This document shows positions 47,186-55,078 of a DNA stretch of 64,000 nt, piece after piece (position 1 is the first letter of the stretch; each line of letters begins with the position of its first letter). Made by a program: the position numbers and the translations under genes. The notes below the pieces were generated by a model, which saw nothing but the letters and a program-made list of their open reading frames with translations, did no database searches and had not been told where the DNA came from. Source of the stretch: Roseburia lenta (lineage in GTDB: Bacteria > Bacillota > Clostridia > Lachnospirales > Lachnospiraceae); assembly GCF_014287435.1 (NCBI RefSeq), contig NZ_JACOPG010000002.1, positions 310,001-374,000 on the forward strand. Direction: 5' to 3'.

Positions 47186-48472
47186 ATGGCACGCATTGAT
47201 GCCGCTTACAATTATCTATTGTCGACCTATGGCAAGGCCACAGGTTCTCGTTATGATTCCCATAAGAAGAGTGAATTACGCTCTCTTTACAACAACATCA
47301 TAAAGACAAACAAGGAATCCCCTCTATATAAGATTACGCAGACGGGGGATGTCAAAGAATTTGCTATCGACATCAAAGCAAATGCACATCAGCTGCAAAA
47401 CGCCATTTCTGCGCTAAATGATGACGGGGATGATATTGCATCTATGCTCAAGAAAAAAGTGGCAGTATCCTCTGATGAAGATACCATTTCTGTACATTTT
47501 GTAGGCAACGATGCTGACCAGGAACAAAACGGCTTCAATATGGAAGTCATTTCTCTGGCCGGACCACAGACCAACGAAGGTCATTATCTGCGCCGCAATG
47601 ATTATAGCTTTGAAGAGGGAACTTATTCCTTTGATTTGGACATGCCAACGAATTCCTATGAATTCCAGTTCAATGTCAATCCTGGTGATAACAACTTTGA
47701 CGTCCAGAGCAAAATCGCCCGTTTGATCAACCAGTCCGACATCGGTCTGATTGCAGAAGTAAAGCTAAATCGCCGAGGCGAGAGTGCCCTTAGCATCCAA
47801 TCCAAACAAACCGGACTTTCTGCAGATGAAACATCCATTTTCTCCATTCAGTCCGGAAGTTCCTGGAACGAAATCAATACCCTTGGTATTTCACATATTA
47901 CGACGCCTGCAACCAACTCTGTTTTCCGTTTGAACGGACAGGAGCACTCATCTTTGTCAAATACCTTTACCATCAATCGCTCTTTTGAAGTAACAATGCA
48001 TAAGACTTCCGCTGATGCAGGTAAGCCAGTCCATATCGGCTTTCAGGCAAGCACTGCTGCCATCACAGAAGGCATTGACAATTTACTGAGCGCATACAAT
48101 AAGTTATATGATGTAGGAAGCAAATATGCCACATTACATGGCAGCCACCGCCTGTTAAACGAGGTTTCTGCCATCAGTAATCATTTTTCTGATGCACTTG
48201 CTGCTGTTGGCATTTCCTCTAATGAAAGCAGACATTTACAGCTGAATCCAGAGCATTTTTCTGCTGCCATCTCAGGAAATGACGCTTCCGAGCATTTTAA
48301 CACGTTGAATCAGTTTAAGAGTGCGTTGTCCGGTGAAGTCAACCGCATCTCTATTGATCCGATGCGCTATATCAACAAGGTGATCGTAGAATACAAAAAT
48401 CCCGGCAAGACTTTTGTAGCGCCGTACGCCCCAAGTGCCTATGCCGGAATGTTGATCGATCAGGCTTTATAA
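47186..48472 (+). CDS. FliD-like flagellar hook-associated/cap protein
   Basis: This 428-residue protein starts at the ATG at 47186, behind AAAGGAGGGG. Its C-terminal third (ITEGIDNLLSAYNKLYDVGSKYATLH onward, ending with VIVEYKNPGKTFVAPYAPSAYAGMLIDQAL) resembles FliD/HAP2 C-terminal domains, in which a helical region inserts at the filament tip. The first 60 residues lack the classic FliD start (a short GLDSQ-type motif), so it may be a divergent cap-like protein or another filament-associated protein. It is not co-oriented with the flagellin-like gene. Family call is moderate. Confidence 0.55.
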   Translation: MARIDAAYNYLLSTYGKATGSRYDSHKKSELRSLYNNIIKTNKESPLYKITQTGDVKEFAIDIKANAHQLQNAISALNDDGDDIASMLKKKVAVSSDEDTISVHFVGNDADQEQNGFNMEVISLAGPQTNEGHYLRRNDYSFEEGTYSFDLDMPTNSYEFQFNVNPGDNNFDVQSKIARLINQSDIGLIAEVKLNRRGESALSIQSKQTGLSADETSIFSIQSGSSWNEINTLGISHITTPATNSVFRLNGQEHSSLSNTFTINRSFEVTMHKTSADAGKPVHIGFQASTAAITEGIDNLLSAYNKLYDVGSKYATLHGSHRLLNEVSAISNHFSDALAAVGISSNESRHLQLNPEHFSAAISGNDASEHFNTLNQFKSALSGEVNRISIDPMRYINKVIVEYKNPGKTFVAPYAPSAYAGMLIDQAL

Positions 48473-48600
48473 AACATTCTCTTCTTTCAGAATGTTACAC
48501 ATCTTCCTCATTCGCTCGATGTAGGTATGATCTGTTTTTACACGTTCATACCCACGTTGGGCGATTTTTTTACGTTCTTTTTCATGTTTTAAACAAAATC
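48467..48600 (-). pseudogene. 3' remnant of a CgeB-like glycosyltransferase gene
   Basis: On the minus strand an open stretch reads HEKERKKIAQRGYERVKTDH, then TYIERMRKMCNIL and a stop inside the end of the FliD-like gene. It closely resembles the C-terminal helix region of CgeB/spore-maturation-type glycosyltransferases. There is no start and the frame is blocked at about 48603, so only about 43 codons remain. It hints that a flagellin or surface glycosylation gene was once here. Confidence 0.6.
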
Positions 48601-48609
48601 AAACCCTAA

Positions 48610-49236
48610 TCATCCAATACGCTCCAATCGCTCCTTCGCCGGCTCATAATGACCCGCTTTTCTGTAAAATTCTTTTGCTTCATCCATACGGTGCTGCTTT
48701 TCACGACACTGACCGGCATAATAATACGAAAGAAAAGCATTGCTTCCCTCAATCGCATCCGGGCGCTCATTTGTGGCCTTTGCAAACTCGATCACGGCCT
48801 GTTCAAATTGGTTCTGTTCAAAATAAACCAATCCCATAATCATGCAAAAATCGGCATATTTACTAAAATCGTCATATACAGCCTCGAGAACGATGCCTTC
48901 CTTCCCCTGACCACTGTTAAGTAAAGATAAGCCGTAGCCCTTGACCATCTCAATAACAAATTCGTCCTCTGTATTTAAGTTGAATGCTAAGCCCGTCTCA
49001 AAATACTGTGCAGCCGTCGCATAATCCTCTATCATATAGAAACTTTTTCCAAGTGTATAGAGCAGATAGCCAACTTCATTTTGCACTTCCGGTGCTGCCT
49101 CCTGCAAATCCTCATCGGTATGCTGATTTACGAAATTGTCTAATTCCATTTGCAGCAGTTCGATGCTTCGCAACACATCTTCTTTATCGCCAATATAATC
49201 TTCCACAAAAAAATCTTTCGCCAATGTATATGTCAT
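48610..49236 (-). CDS. TPR-repeat protein
   Basis: The 208-residue soluble protein is made of helical tetratricopeptide-like pairs: VGYLLYTLGKSFYMIEDYATAAQYFETGLAFN, FCMIMGLVYFEQNQFEQAVIEFAKA, YYYAGQCREKQHRMDEAKEFYRKAG. It probably serves as a scaffold or protein-binding adaptor. I chose the ATG at 49236 (MTYTLAKDFF) because GGAG lies 7 bases upstream. TPR proteins are frequent in flagellin glycosylation islands, which suits its place between the FliD-like and flagellin-like genes, but direct evidence is lacking. Confidence 0.78.
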   Translation of the reverse strand: MTYTLAKDFFVEDYIGDKEDVLRSIELLQMELDNFVNQHTDEDLQEAAPEVQNEVGYLLYTLGKSFYMIEDYATAAQYFETGLAFNLNTEDEFVIEMVKGYGLSLLNSGQGKEGIVLEAVYDDFSKYADFCMIMGLVYFEQNQFEQAVIEFAKATNERPDAIEGSNAFLSYYYAGQCREKQHRMDEAKEFYRKAGHYEPAKERLERIG

Positions 49237-49303
49237 AAATACGCTCCATTCTGTTTTATATTTTCCACTTTGTAATTCTACCATAAATTAGCATAAAGCA
49301 TAG

Positions 49304-49349
49304 AAAAAACGAGAGAAAAGCGCTTAACATATCTAGCGTATTTCTCTCG
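49304..49349 (-). terminator. Terminator after the coiled-coil protein gene
   Basis: CGAGAGAAA (49310-49318) pairs with TTTCTCTCG (49341-49349), followed by six T on the minus strand. Confidence 0.85.
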
Positions 49350-49358
49350 ATTTCATAT

Positions 49359-49667
49359 CTATTGGCCTATAGCACGCCGTTCTTCCGGCAAAAGATCAAA
49401 ATGTCGTGACACAATTGACTTCAACACTTCTATATCTGTCTTCATTTTTTCATGACTCTCAATAGAAATGCTATATCTATCAAACTGCGTTCCATATGCA
49501 TCACATAACGTAATAATTCCTGGTCGAATATCGTTTTCGATGTTAAGCTCGATGTTCGTTACTCGATCTTTCACTTCCGACATATCTTTCTTCAACGGCT
49601 CAAGTTTTTCATCTAATCTCTGGTCCATCATGTTAGACATCGCTACCAGCAATTCTTCATTCGTCAT
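49359..49667 (-). CDS. Small coiled-coil protein of unknown function
   Basis: This 102-residue acidic protein has no membrane segment. Heptad-like helices (MMDQRLDEKLEPLKKDMSEVKDRVTNIELNIE) suggest a coiled coil in residues 10-50, followed by a second helix (SHEKMKTDIEVLKSIVSRH). Small proteins with a start like TNEELLVAMSNMMDQRL are common in Lachnospiraceae but I know no function. AGGAGG precedes the ATG. It lies between the TPR and flagellin-like genes; a link to motility is only contextual. Confidence 0.7.
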   Translation of the reverse strand: MTNEELLVAMSNMMDQRLDEKLEPLKKDMSEVKDRVTNIELNIENDIRPGIITLCDAYGTQFDRYSISIESHEKMKTDIEVLKSIVSRHFDLLPEERRAIGQ

Positions 49668-49866
49668 AACTTCTTCCTCCTTTCATACATATTTCCTTTG
49701 GGAACATTGTATAAGGCAAGAATCCATGAACTAAATGACACTACTCTAAGACAAAATTGAAACGTGAACTGCTCATCAGCACGCTCTCCGAAGAATCACC
49801 GCCTTATGTGCCATTGATTGTACTCTCATTTTTCTAAAAATGCAAGGCAAAAACATGAACACATCA

Positions 49867-50625
49867 TTAAATAAAAAAGTTATTTATTCTTTTCGCTTCA
49901 TTTTCCTGCTTTTTCTTCTGGATCATAAATTGATATGACTGAAGTGCTTGCTTCTTCTTTTGCTCCGAAACAGCTTTTGCATAGTCAAGATCTTCCAGTT
50001 TGCTCTTTGACGCTGTTGTATTATAAGAAACATTCGCATTGTATCTAGCCGCATAATCAAGTCTATTATACTCGGCTCCGCCTTTACTTCTCTGTTCGGT
50101 TACTTTATCTAATGCGCGATCTATCGTATCCAAATTAAAATTTCCAGTAACATCAAAATCCTTTATGCCAAGTGCAGCAAGTGTCGCATCGCCTGCACTA
50201 ATCGAAACTTCATTCCCCTTTGAACTTGTCACCATAGAAAAAGCTGTATTAGAACCATCTAGCAATTTTTTGCCATTGTAGTCCGTCTGATCCGCAATAT
50301 TTGCAATCCCCTGCTTTAATTGATCAACTTCTTTTTGAATAGCGCTTCGACCGCTATCACCCAAAAAGCCATTTTTCGCCTGCACTGCGAGTTCGCGCAT
50401 TCTCTGGAGATAATCTGTGATGTTGCCAAGCGCTGCATCAGAAATATTTAGTGCATCTTTCCCTGATTCAATATTGCGCGAACCAGCATCATAGCCCTTG
50501 ATTTGTTTCGTCTGCTCTTCAATTATACTCAAATCAGCTGCACCATCAGCTGCCGTATTTATTCTTTTTCCACTCGCAAGATTTCTGTAATCCGATTGTG
50601 TAGAAATATTTGAAATTCCGTTCAT
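49867..50625 (-). CDS. Short flagellin-like protein
   Basis: The 252-residue protein has the flagellin D0/D1 N-terminal helix pattern (LASGKRINTAADGAADLSII, then LNISDAALGNITDYLQRMRELAVQAKNG, then QLKQGIANIADQTDYNGKKLLDG), a tiny central domain, and a C-terminal region (EYNRLDYAARYNANVSYNTT, LEDLDYAKAVSEQKKKQALQSYQ) that parallels the flagellin C-terminal D1. It differs from true filament flagellins: the usual start (MAVINHN-like) is missing, and the C-terminus ends in a Lys-rich, aromatic tail (QFMIQKKKQENEAKRINNFFI). It may be a minor filament or junction subunit. Start at 50625 is fixed by AAAGGAGG. Confidence 0.8.
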   Translation of the reverse strand: MNGISNISTQSDYRNLASGKRINTAADGAADLSIIEEQTKQIKGYDAGSRNIESGKDALNISDAALGNITDYLQRMRELAVQAKNGFLGDSGRSAIQKEVDQLKQGIANIADQTDYNGKKLLDGSNTAFSMVTSSKGNEVSISAGDATLAALGIKDFDVTGNFNLDTIDRALDKVTEQRSKGGAEYNRLDYAARYNANVSYNTTASKSKLEDLDYAKAVSEQKKKQALQSYQFMIQKKKQENEAKRINNFFI

Positions 50626-50647
50626 ATCGCTTACCTCCTTTGTAATC

Positions 50648-50676
50648 ATTATATAATGGTTCTGGGAAGATTTCAA
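50648..50676 (-). promoter_or_regulatory. Promoter of the flagellin-like gene
   Basis: TTGAAA (50676-50671), 17 bases, TATAAT (50653-50648) on the minus strand, 22 bases after the pepM stop codon. It looks like a vegetative (sigma-A-type) promoter rather than a sigma-28 one. Confidence 0.78.
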
Positions 50677-50697
50677 TTTGCACTATCTGGTTTTGCC

Positions 50698-51993
50698 CTA
50701 TAATGTATCAATCAGCGATATTACTTCTTTGATTGGCATAATTCGCTCATCCACCTCTAACGCTCTATGGTTTTTCAATATGTCTATTGCTGTCTGCTGC
50801 ATTGCTGGAAATGCACTTCTAATTAGTTGATTTGCGTAAATAACAACATTTACACCATATTCGCCAAGTTCTTTTTCCGTTACACTGTTATACGATGTAG
50901 GGACTACAACTAACGGAATGTCCTTATATATCTCTCTAAACTTCGTGCAAAATTCAAGAATCTCTGTAGGATCTTTCTTTCTACTATGAATCATGATACC
51001 ATCTGCACCGGCTTCTACATACGCCTTCGCTCTGTTCAGCGCATCCTCCATCCCTTTTTCAAGTATCAGACTTTCCACTCTTGCAATTATCATAAAATCA
51101 GATGTTAGTTGAACTTTTTTTCCAGCTCTTATTTTTTCGCAAAAATGCTCTATTGTATCTTGTTCCTGTTCCACTTCAGTCCCAAACAGTGAATTTCTCT
51201 TCAAACCTATTTTATCTTCAATAATTATGGCAGATACACCCATTCGTTCCAGTGATCTAACAGTATATACAAAATGGTCAATCAAACCACCTGTGTCACC
51301 ATCAAAAATAATTGGTTTTGTTGTCACCTCCATAATATCATTTATTGTACGCAATCTAGATGTTATATCAACAACCTCTATATCAGGTTTTCCTTTTTCT
51401 GTTGAATCGCACAAACTCGATACCCACATTGCATCAAATTGATCTAATCCTTGCTCAGATGCCACAATCGTTTTTTCTGCAATAAGACCTGTTAATCCAC
51501 TGTGTGCCTCTATGGTTTTTACAACAGGAACCAAATGCAACAATTTCTTTAATCGCGCTCTTCTAAATTCTGGCATCGCCAATTTTTGTTGAATTTGTCT
51601 GTCAATCTTAGCAACCCTATCATTGTATGTATATGGTATTTCTACTAATTCTCCACCATATTTTTCTATATTCTCAAGCACGTTTTCCCTAATAGAGTTT
51701 TTGGGTTCTTTTCTCCAATCATCTCCATGAACAACAATATCCGGTCGCTCTTGTTCAAATATATCATCATACATAATGGATTTTTGCACGATCACTCTTT
51801 TTACATTAGGAACTTTACTAATCATTTCCATTCTTTCTTCCAACGATTTGATAGGAAATAGATTGTATCGGATCATTTCAGCGTCACATAGAACGCCCAC
51901 TGTGACCTCCCCTAATTTAGCAGCTTCGTTTATAATATTAAGATGTCCTTCATGTATTACTTCTACGCAAAAACATGTATATACTTTTTTCAT
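50698..51993 (-). CDS. pepM: Phosphoenolpyruvate mutase with N-terminal cytidylyltransferase-like domain
   Basis: Residues about 1-130 form a TagD-like nucleotidyltransferase domain (HEGH at 14-17, VVHGDDWRKEP). Residues about 140-431 form PEP mutase, the enzyme that makes the C-P bond (phosphoenolpyruvate to phosphonopyruvate). The diagnostic active-site motif EDKIGLKRNS is at 259-268, which separates it from isocitrate lyase-like relatives, and DGDTGG (231-236) holds the metal ligands. It is the last gene of the cluster read on the minus strand, with its start overlapping the asparagine-synthetase-like gene's stop by 4 bases. This is the strongest evidence that the locus makes a phosphonate. 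Confidence 0.93.
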   Translation of the reverse strand: MKKVYTCFCVEVIHEGHLNIINEAAKLGEVTVGVLCDAEMIRYNLFPIKSLEERMEMISKVPNVKRVIVQKSIMYDDIFEQERPDIVVHGDDWRKEPKNSIRENVLENIEKYGGELVEIPYTYNDRVAKIDRQIQQKLAMPEFRRARLKKLLHLVPVVKTIEAHSGLTGLIAEKTIVASEQGLDQFDAMWVSSLCDSTEKGKPDIEVVDITSRLRTINDIMEVTTKPIIFDGDTGGLIDHFVYTVRSLERMGVSAIIIEDKIGLKRNSLFGTEVEQEQDTIEHFCEKIRAGKKVQLTSDFMIIARVESLILEKGMEDALNRAKAYVEAGADGIMIHSRKKDPTEILEFCTKFREIYKDIPLVVVPTSYNSVTEKELGEYGVNVVIYANQLIRSAFPAMQQTAIDILKNHRALEVDERIMPIKEVISLIDTL

Positions 51994-53048
51994 CGCATAC
52001 TATCTCCATCGTGGTTATCTATCAGATTCAAAAAACGTTCTAGACTATATATCAAGAATTTCTGTTCTCCTGTCATTCCCTCAATACAATTTTCCTTAAA
52101 TTCACTGCGTTTTGGTCCACCCCAATCCCTTAGCCAATAATCCGTTGCACGAGCCATAGCAATTTTTTCCGGAATTTCTAACTGTGGATACTTCTCTTTA
52201 AAAAGTGCTCTTATCAAATACTTACTCTCTCCATTGCGCACTCTTTCCAAATCTAATGGTTTTCCCATCTTTAATTTTGCATATGGGTCAAAATATTTTA
52301 TATTCGCATATTCAAAACTATTAATATATGCTGCAGAGGACGAACTTGCAAATACTTCATTTAAAAACTTTATATAGTCTACATAATCACCCACCTGGTA
52401 TCTTCTATACACAGCATCCATATCTTCATATTCTTTTAATACTTTTTGCGGCTGTACAAATGTATATCTTTCTTTCCATTCCTCATATGTCCAATCCCGA
52501 GAGAGTAATCGATCCATTCCGCCAAATGCCATATCTGCATTATCACCATAAATTATCTTTTTAATGCCATCCTGTTGCATTCTCTTCACTAATGCATATA
52601 CTTGGGGCTCATTCGCAAATACAGGGCAACCATCATTTAGCATCAATTCATCCATACAAGCTATATAGTCATCCCACCCCACATCAACGACAATGTGTTC
52701 AAGTCCATATATTTCGCAATATTTTTTCGCACGAGCTGTCTCATCTACAGCGTTTGGTGCAGAGCATTTTGCAGTATATGCTTTCGTCCCTTTCGGCATG
52801 TATGACGCAAGTATCGCTGAATCCATACCTCCGCTAAGCAAAATTCCCGCATCCGATAAATCAATAGCAGACAGCTGTGATTTTATAGCATTATCTATCT
52901 CTTCTGCCGAATCACATGCCAACTTTTCATCCTCATCATATAATGTAATATTTTTATGTTTTAAATTCTCTGAAAATACTTTTTCTTCATCCACAATATA
53001 TCTAAATGTCAAAAAAGAGCTCATACAATATTTTTTATCTATCACCAT
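51990..53048 (-). CDS. Asparagine-synthetase-like ATP-dependent ligase without glutaminase domain
   Basis: The 352-residue protein carries the PP-loop ATP pyrophosphatase motif (LLSGGMDSAI, about residues 66-75) and downstream features of the asparagine synthetase C-terminal domain (YGDNADMAFGG, and SKYLIRALFKEKYP near the end). The N-terminal Cys-dependent glutamine amidotransferase domain is absent, so ammonia or an amine would come from elsewhere, or the enzyme forms a different amide or adenylate. I chose the ATG at 53048 behind GGAG. In the cluster it could amidate or condense the phosphonate headgroup; this is inference. Confidence 0.82.
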   Translation of the reverse strand: MVIDKKYCMSSFLTFRYIVDEEKVFSENLKHKNITLYDEDEKLACDSAEEIDNAIKSQLSAIDLSDAGILLSGGMDSAILASYMPKGTKAYTAKCSAPNAVDETARAKKYCEIYGLEHIVVDVGWDDYIACMDELMLNDGCPVFANEPQVYALVKRMQQDGIKKIIYGDNADMAFGGMDRLLSRDWTYEEWKERYTFVQPQKVLKEYEDMDAVYRRYQVGDYVDYIKFLNEVFASSSSAAYINSFEYANIKYFDPYAKLKMGKPLDLERVRNGESKYLIRALFKEKYPQLEIPEKIAMARATDYWLRDWGGPKRSEFKENCIEGMTGEQKFLIYSLERFLNLIDNHDGDSMR

Positions 53049-53065
53049 AGCATTCTCTCCTACTA

Positions 53066-53821
53066 TCACATTTTTCCCATAATTTCTTCTGCTTTTTTTA
53101 AATCATTCACATCATCTACTTCATACCATTTCTCACCCCGAAGGACTTCTCCATATATAGGGGTATTTCCCATCGTCACTATACTTCTCATAACTTTTTC
53201 CATTGGTTGCATAACCCCATTTTTTTCTATATATGTTTCCACTTCCGGCATCAAACTATTTCTTACAAACGCCGCACTAAACTTATGGATATTAACGGTC
53301 TTATATTTATCCGTAAGCACATATCCATCTTCTTGATCGCTCTTATGCCTCCAATCAATTATCCTTGCATCCTTGCCCAGAGTCACAAATGTTCCTTCTA
53401 AATTCTCGTTATACGGTTCCAATATTGACACATTTTTATATCTTGATTCGTCTGCCCTCTGTAAAACTTTTTTTTCGAAAACGACATCACCTTCTATGAC
53501 ATATAGGAAATCAAATTCTCTGTTTATACTTTCCAATCCATAATTTAATGATAGTATCGTGTTGCTATTTTTATAGTCCGGATTAACGACAAATTGTATA
53601 TCCATCCCAACCTTCATATCTTTGATTTGCTGCATCAATTTTTCATGCAAATATCCGACAACAATTATCACTTCTTTGACATCAAAACTTTCCAGATTTT
53701 CTAAAGTTCTCTGTATAATTGGCATACCACCAACCTTTGTCATGCATTTGTGTTCTGTTTCTGTCAGTGGTTTTAATCTGCTTCCCAATCCAGCTGCCAA
53801 AATTATTGCTGTTTTTCTCAT
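53066..53821 (-). CDS. LicC/PntC-like nucleotidyltransferase (CTP:phosphonate or phosphocholine type)
   Basis: This 251-residue protein belongs to the NTP-transferase family: the nucleotide-binding start AAGLGSRLKPLTE with Lys in HKCMTKVGG, and LYVIEGDVVF with the metal-binding Asp. The NPDYKNSNTILSL segment (residues about 80-92) is close to LicC and PntC, which make CDP-choline or CMP-aminoethylphosphonate. Next to PEP mutase it is best read as the activating enzyme for the phosphonate product. It overlaps nothing upstream; the asparagine-synthetase-like gene begins 17 bases downstream. Confidence 0.87.
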   Translation of the reverse strand: MRKTAIILAAGLGSRLKPLTETEHKCMTKVGGMPIIQRTLENLESFDVKEVIIVVGYLHEKLMQQIKDMKVGMDIQFVVNPDYKNSNTILSLNYGLESINREFDFLYVIEGDVVFEKKVLQRADESRYKNVSILEPYNENLEGTFVTLGKDARIIDWRHKSDQEDGYVLTDKYKTVNIHKFSAAFVRNSLMPEVETYIEKNGVMQPMEKVMRSIVTMGNTPIYGEVLRGEKWYEVDDVNDLKKAEEIMGKM

Positions 53822-53832
53822 TCTTTACCTCT

Positions 53833-55017
53833 CTATTCCAATCCAAGCTCATTTACAATCGCTTCACATAAAATAGCGCTAGCAACTTCTAATTCATCCA
53901 ACGACAAGTATGTCGGTGCCAAGCGCAAAAACTTATCCTCCGGATCAATCCCATATGGAAACGTAGACCCTGCTGGCGTTATTCTAAGGCCTCTTTCTTT
54001 ACAATACTCATACACACTTTTTGCACCACCTGATGCAAATTCTAGATTGATAAAATAACCTCCTTTTGGATTATTCCATTTTACATTATCATTATATCCA
54101 ATTCGATTTGTTAACATATCATCTATCAAATCAAACTTAGGTTTTATAATCGTCCTATGTTTTGCCATATGTTCCAATACACCCTGTTTATTTTTCAAAA
54201 ACAAGGCGTGTCTCAACTGGTTTATTTTGTCTCCAGTTTTCAATTGTAGCAACGATGTTTTCTCAAGCCACTTAATATTCTCTATACTAGATGCGCATCC
54301 TGCTACTCCACCTCCCGGAAAAGTAATTTTGGATGTTGAGAAAAACTCAAATACCCTGTTCGGATGAACCGAAGTGTCTTTTAATATATTACTTATCGTA
54401 ACTTCCTCGTCAGTTAAATGATGCACCATATATGCATTATCCCAAAAAACTCGAAAATCACTTGTGGCTTCCATACTTGCAATCCTATGAACAACTTCAT
54501 CCGAATAGATTGCACCGGTTGGATTTGAATACAATGGCACGCACCACATACCCTTTATACAAGTATCATTTTTCACTAGTTCCTCTACGATATCCATATC
54601 CGGACCATCATCGTTCATTTTTACTGGAATCATCTCAATTCCAAATGTTTCACATATTTTAAAATGCTTCTCGTATCCAGGTGATGGACATATGAATTTT
54701 ACATTTCCAGATTCTTTCCAAGGTTTTTCTCCATCAAGTCCCAAAAACATAGCCTTGGCCACCACATCATACATAATTGTAGTGCTCATGGTTGATCCCA
54801 AATAAATTTGTTCATTGGAAACATCTAGTATCTCAGAAAAAATGTTCTTTAATGGGGTAATTCCACCGGTTCCCGCATAGCCCCTATAATCAGTTTCGTA
54901 TTCTAAGACAGTATCTGATCTTACTAGATCTAGCATAGGCAAGGACAAATTTAATTGTTCTTTGCAAGGCCATCCTCTTTCCATATTCAAATTTACATTC
55001 ATCATTTCTACGCTCAT
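53833..55017 (-). CDS. PLP-dependent aminotransferase (fold type I, MocR-like class)
   Basis: The 394-residue aminotransferase has YSNPTGAIYSDEVV (about 182-195), FRVFWDNAYMVHH with the PLP-facing Asp and Tyr, and the Schiff-base lysine in FFSTSKITFPGGG. The start is ATG behind GAGG. The cofactor-binding residues are intact. It could transaminate phosphonopyruvate to phosphonoalanine or convert another keto intermediate; a second, class V aminotransferase is encoded in the same cluster. Confidence 0.85.
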   Translation of the reverse strand: MSVEMMNVNLNMERGWPCKEQLNLSLPMLDLVRSDTVLEYETDYRGYAGTGGITPLKNIFSEILDVSNEQIYLGSTMSTTIMYDVVAKAMFLGLDGEKPWKESGNVKFICPSPGYEKHFKICETFGIEMIPVKMNDDGPDMDIVEELVKNDTCIKGMWCVPLYSNPTGAIYSDEVVHRIASMEATSDFRVFWDNAYMVHHLTDEEVTISNILKDTSVHPNRVFEFFSTSKITFPGGGVAGCASSIENIKWLEKTSLLQLKTGDKINQLRHALFLKNKQGVLEHMAKHRTIIKPKFDLIDDMLTNRIGYNDNVKWNNPKGGYFINLEFASGGAKSVYEYCKERGLRITPAGSTFPYGIDPEDKFLRLAPTYLSLDELEVASAILCEAIVNELGLE

Positions 55018-55078
55018 CTTTTACCTCACGAATTTCCATGCACTTTATTGATTTTCTCAATCTCCTCTATTACAGCAT

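Noticed and set aside
49690..49866. Minus-strand frame ending SSSRFNFVLE downstream of the flagellin-like gene
   Set aside because: Only about 20 codons and no start or family match; probably chance or an unidentifiable relic.
55020..55078. Minus-strand frame LDAVIEEIEKINKVHGNS between the LicD and aminotransferase genes
   Set aside because: Too short and without recognisable similarity; it could be a remnant but cannot be supported.
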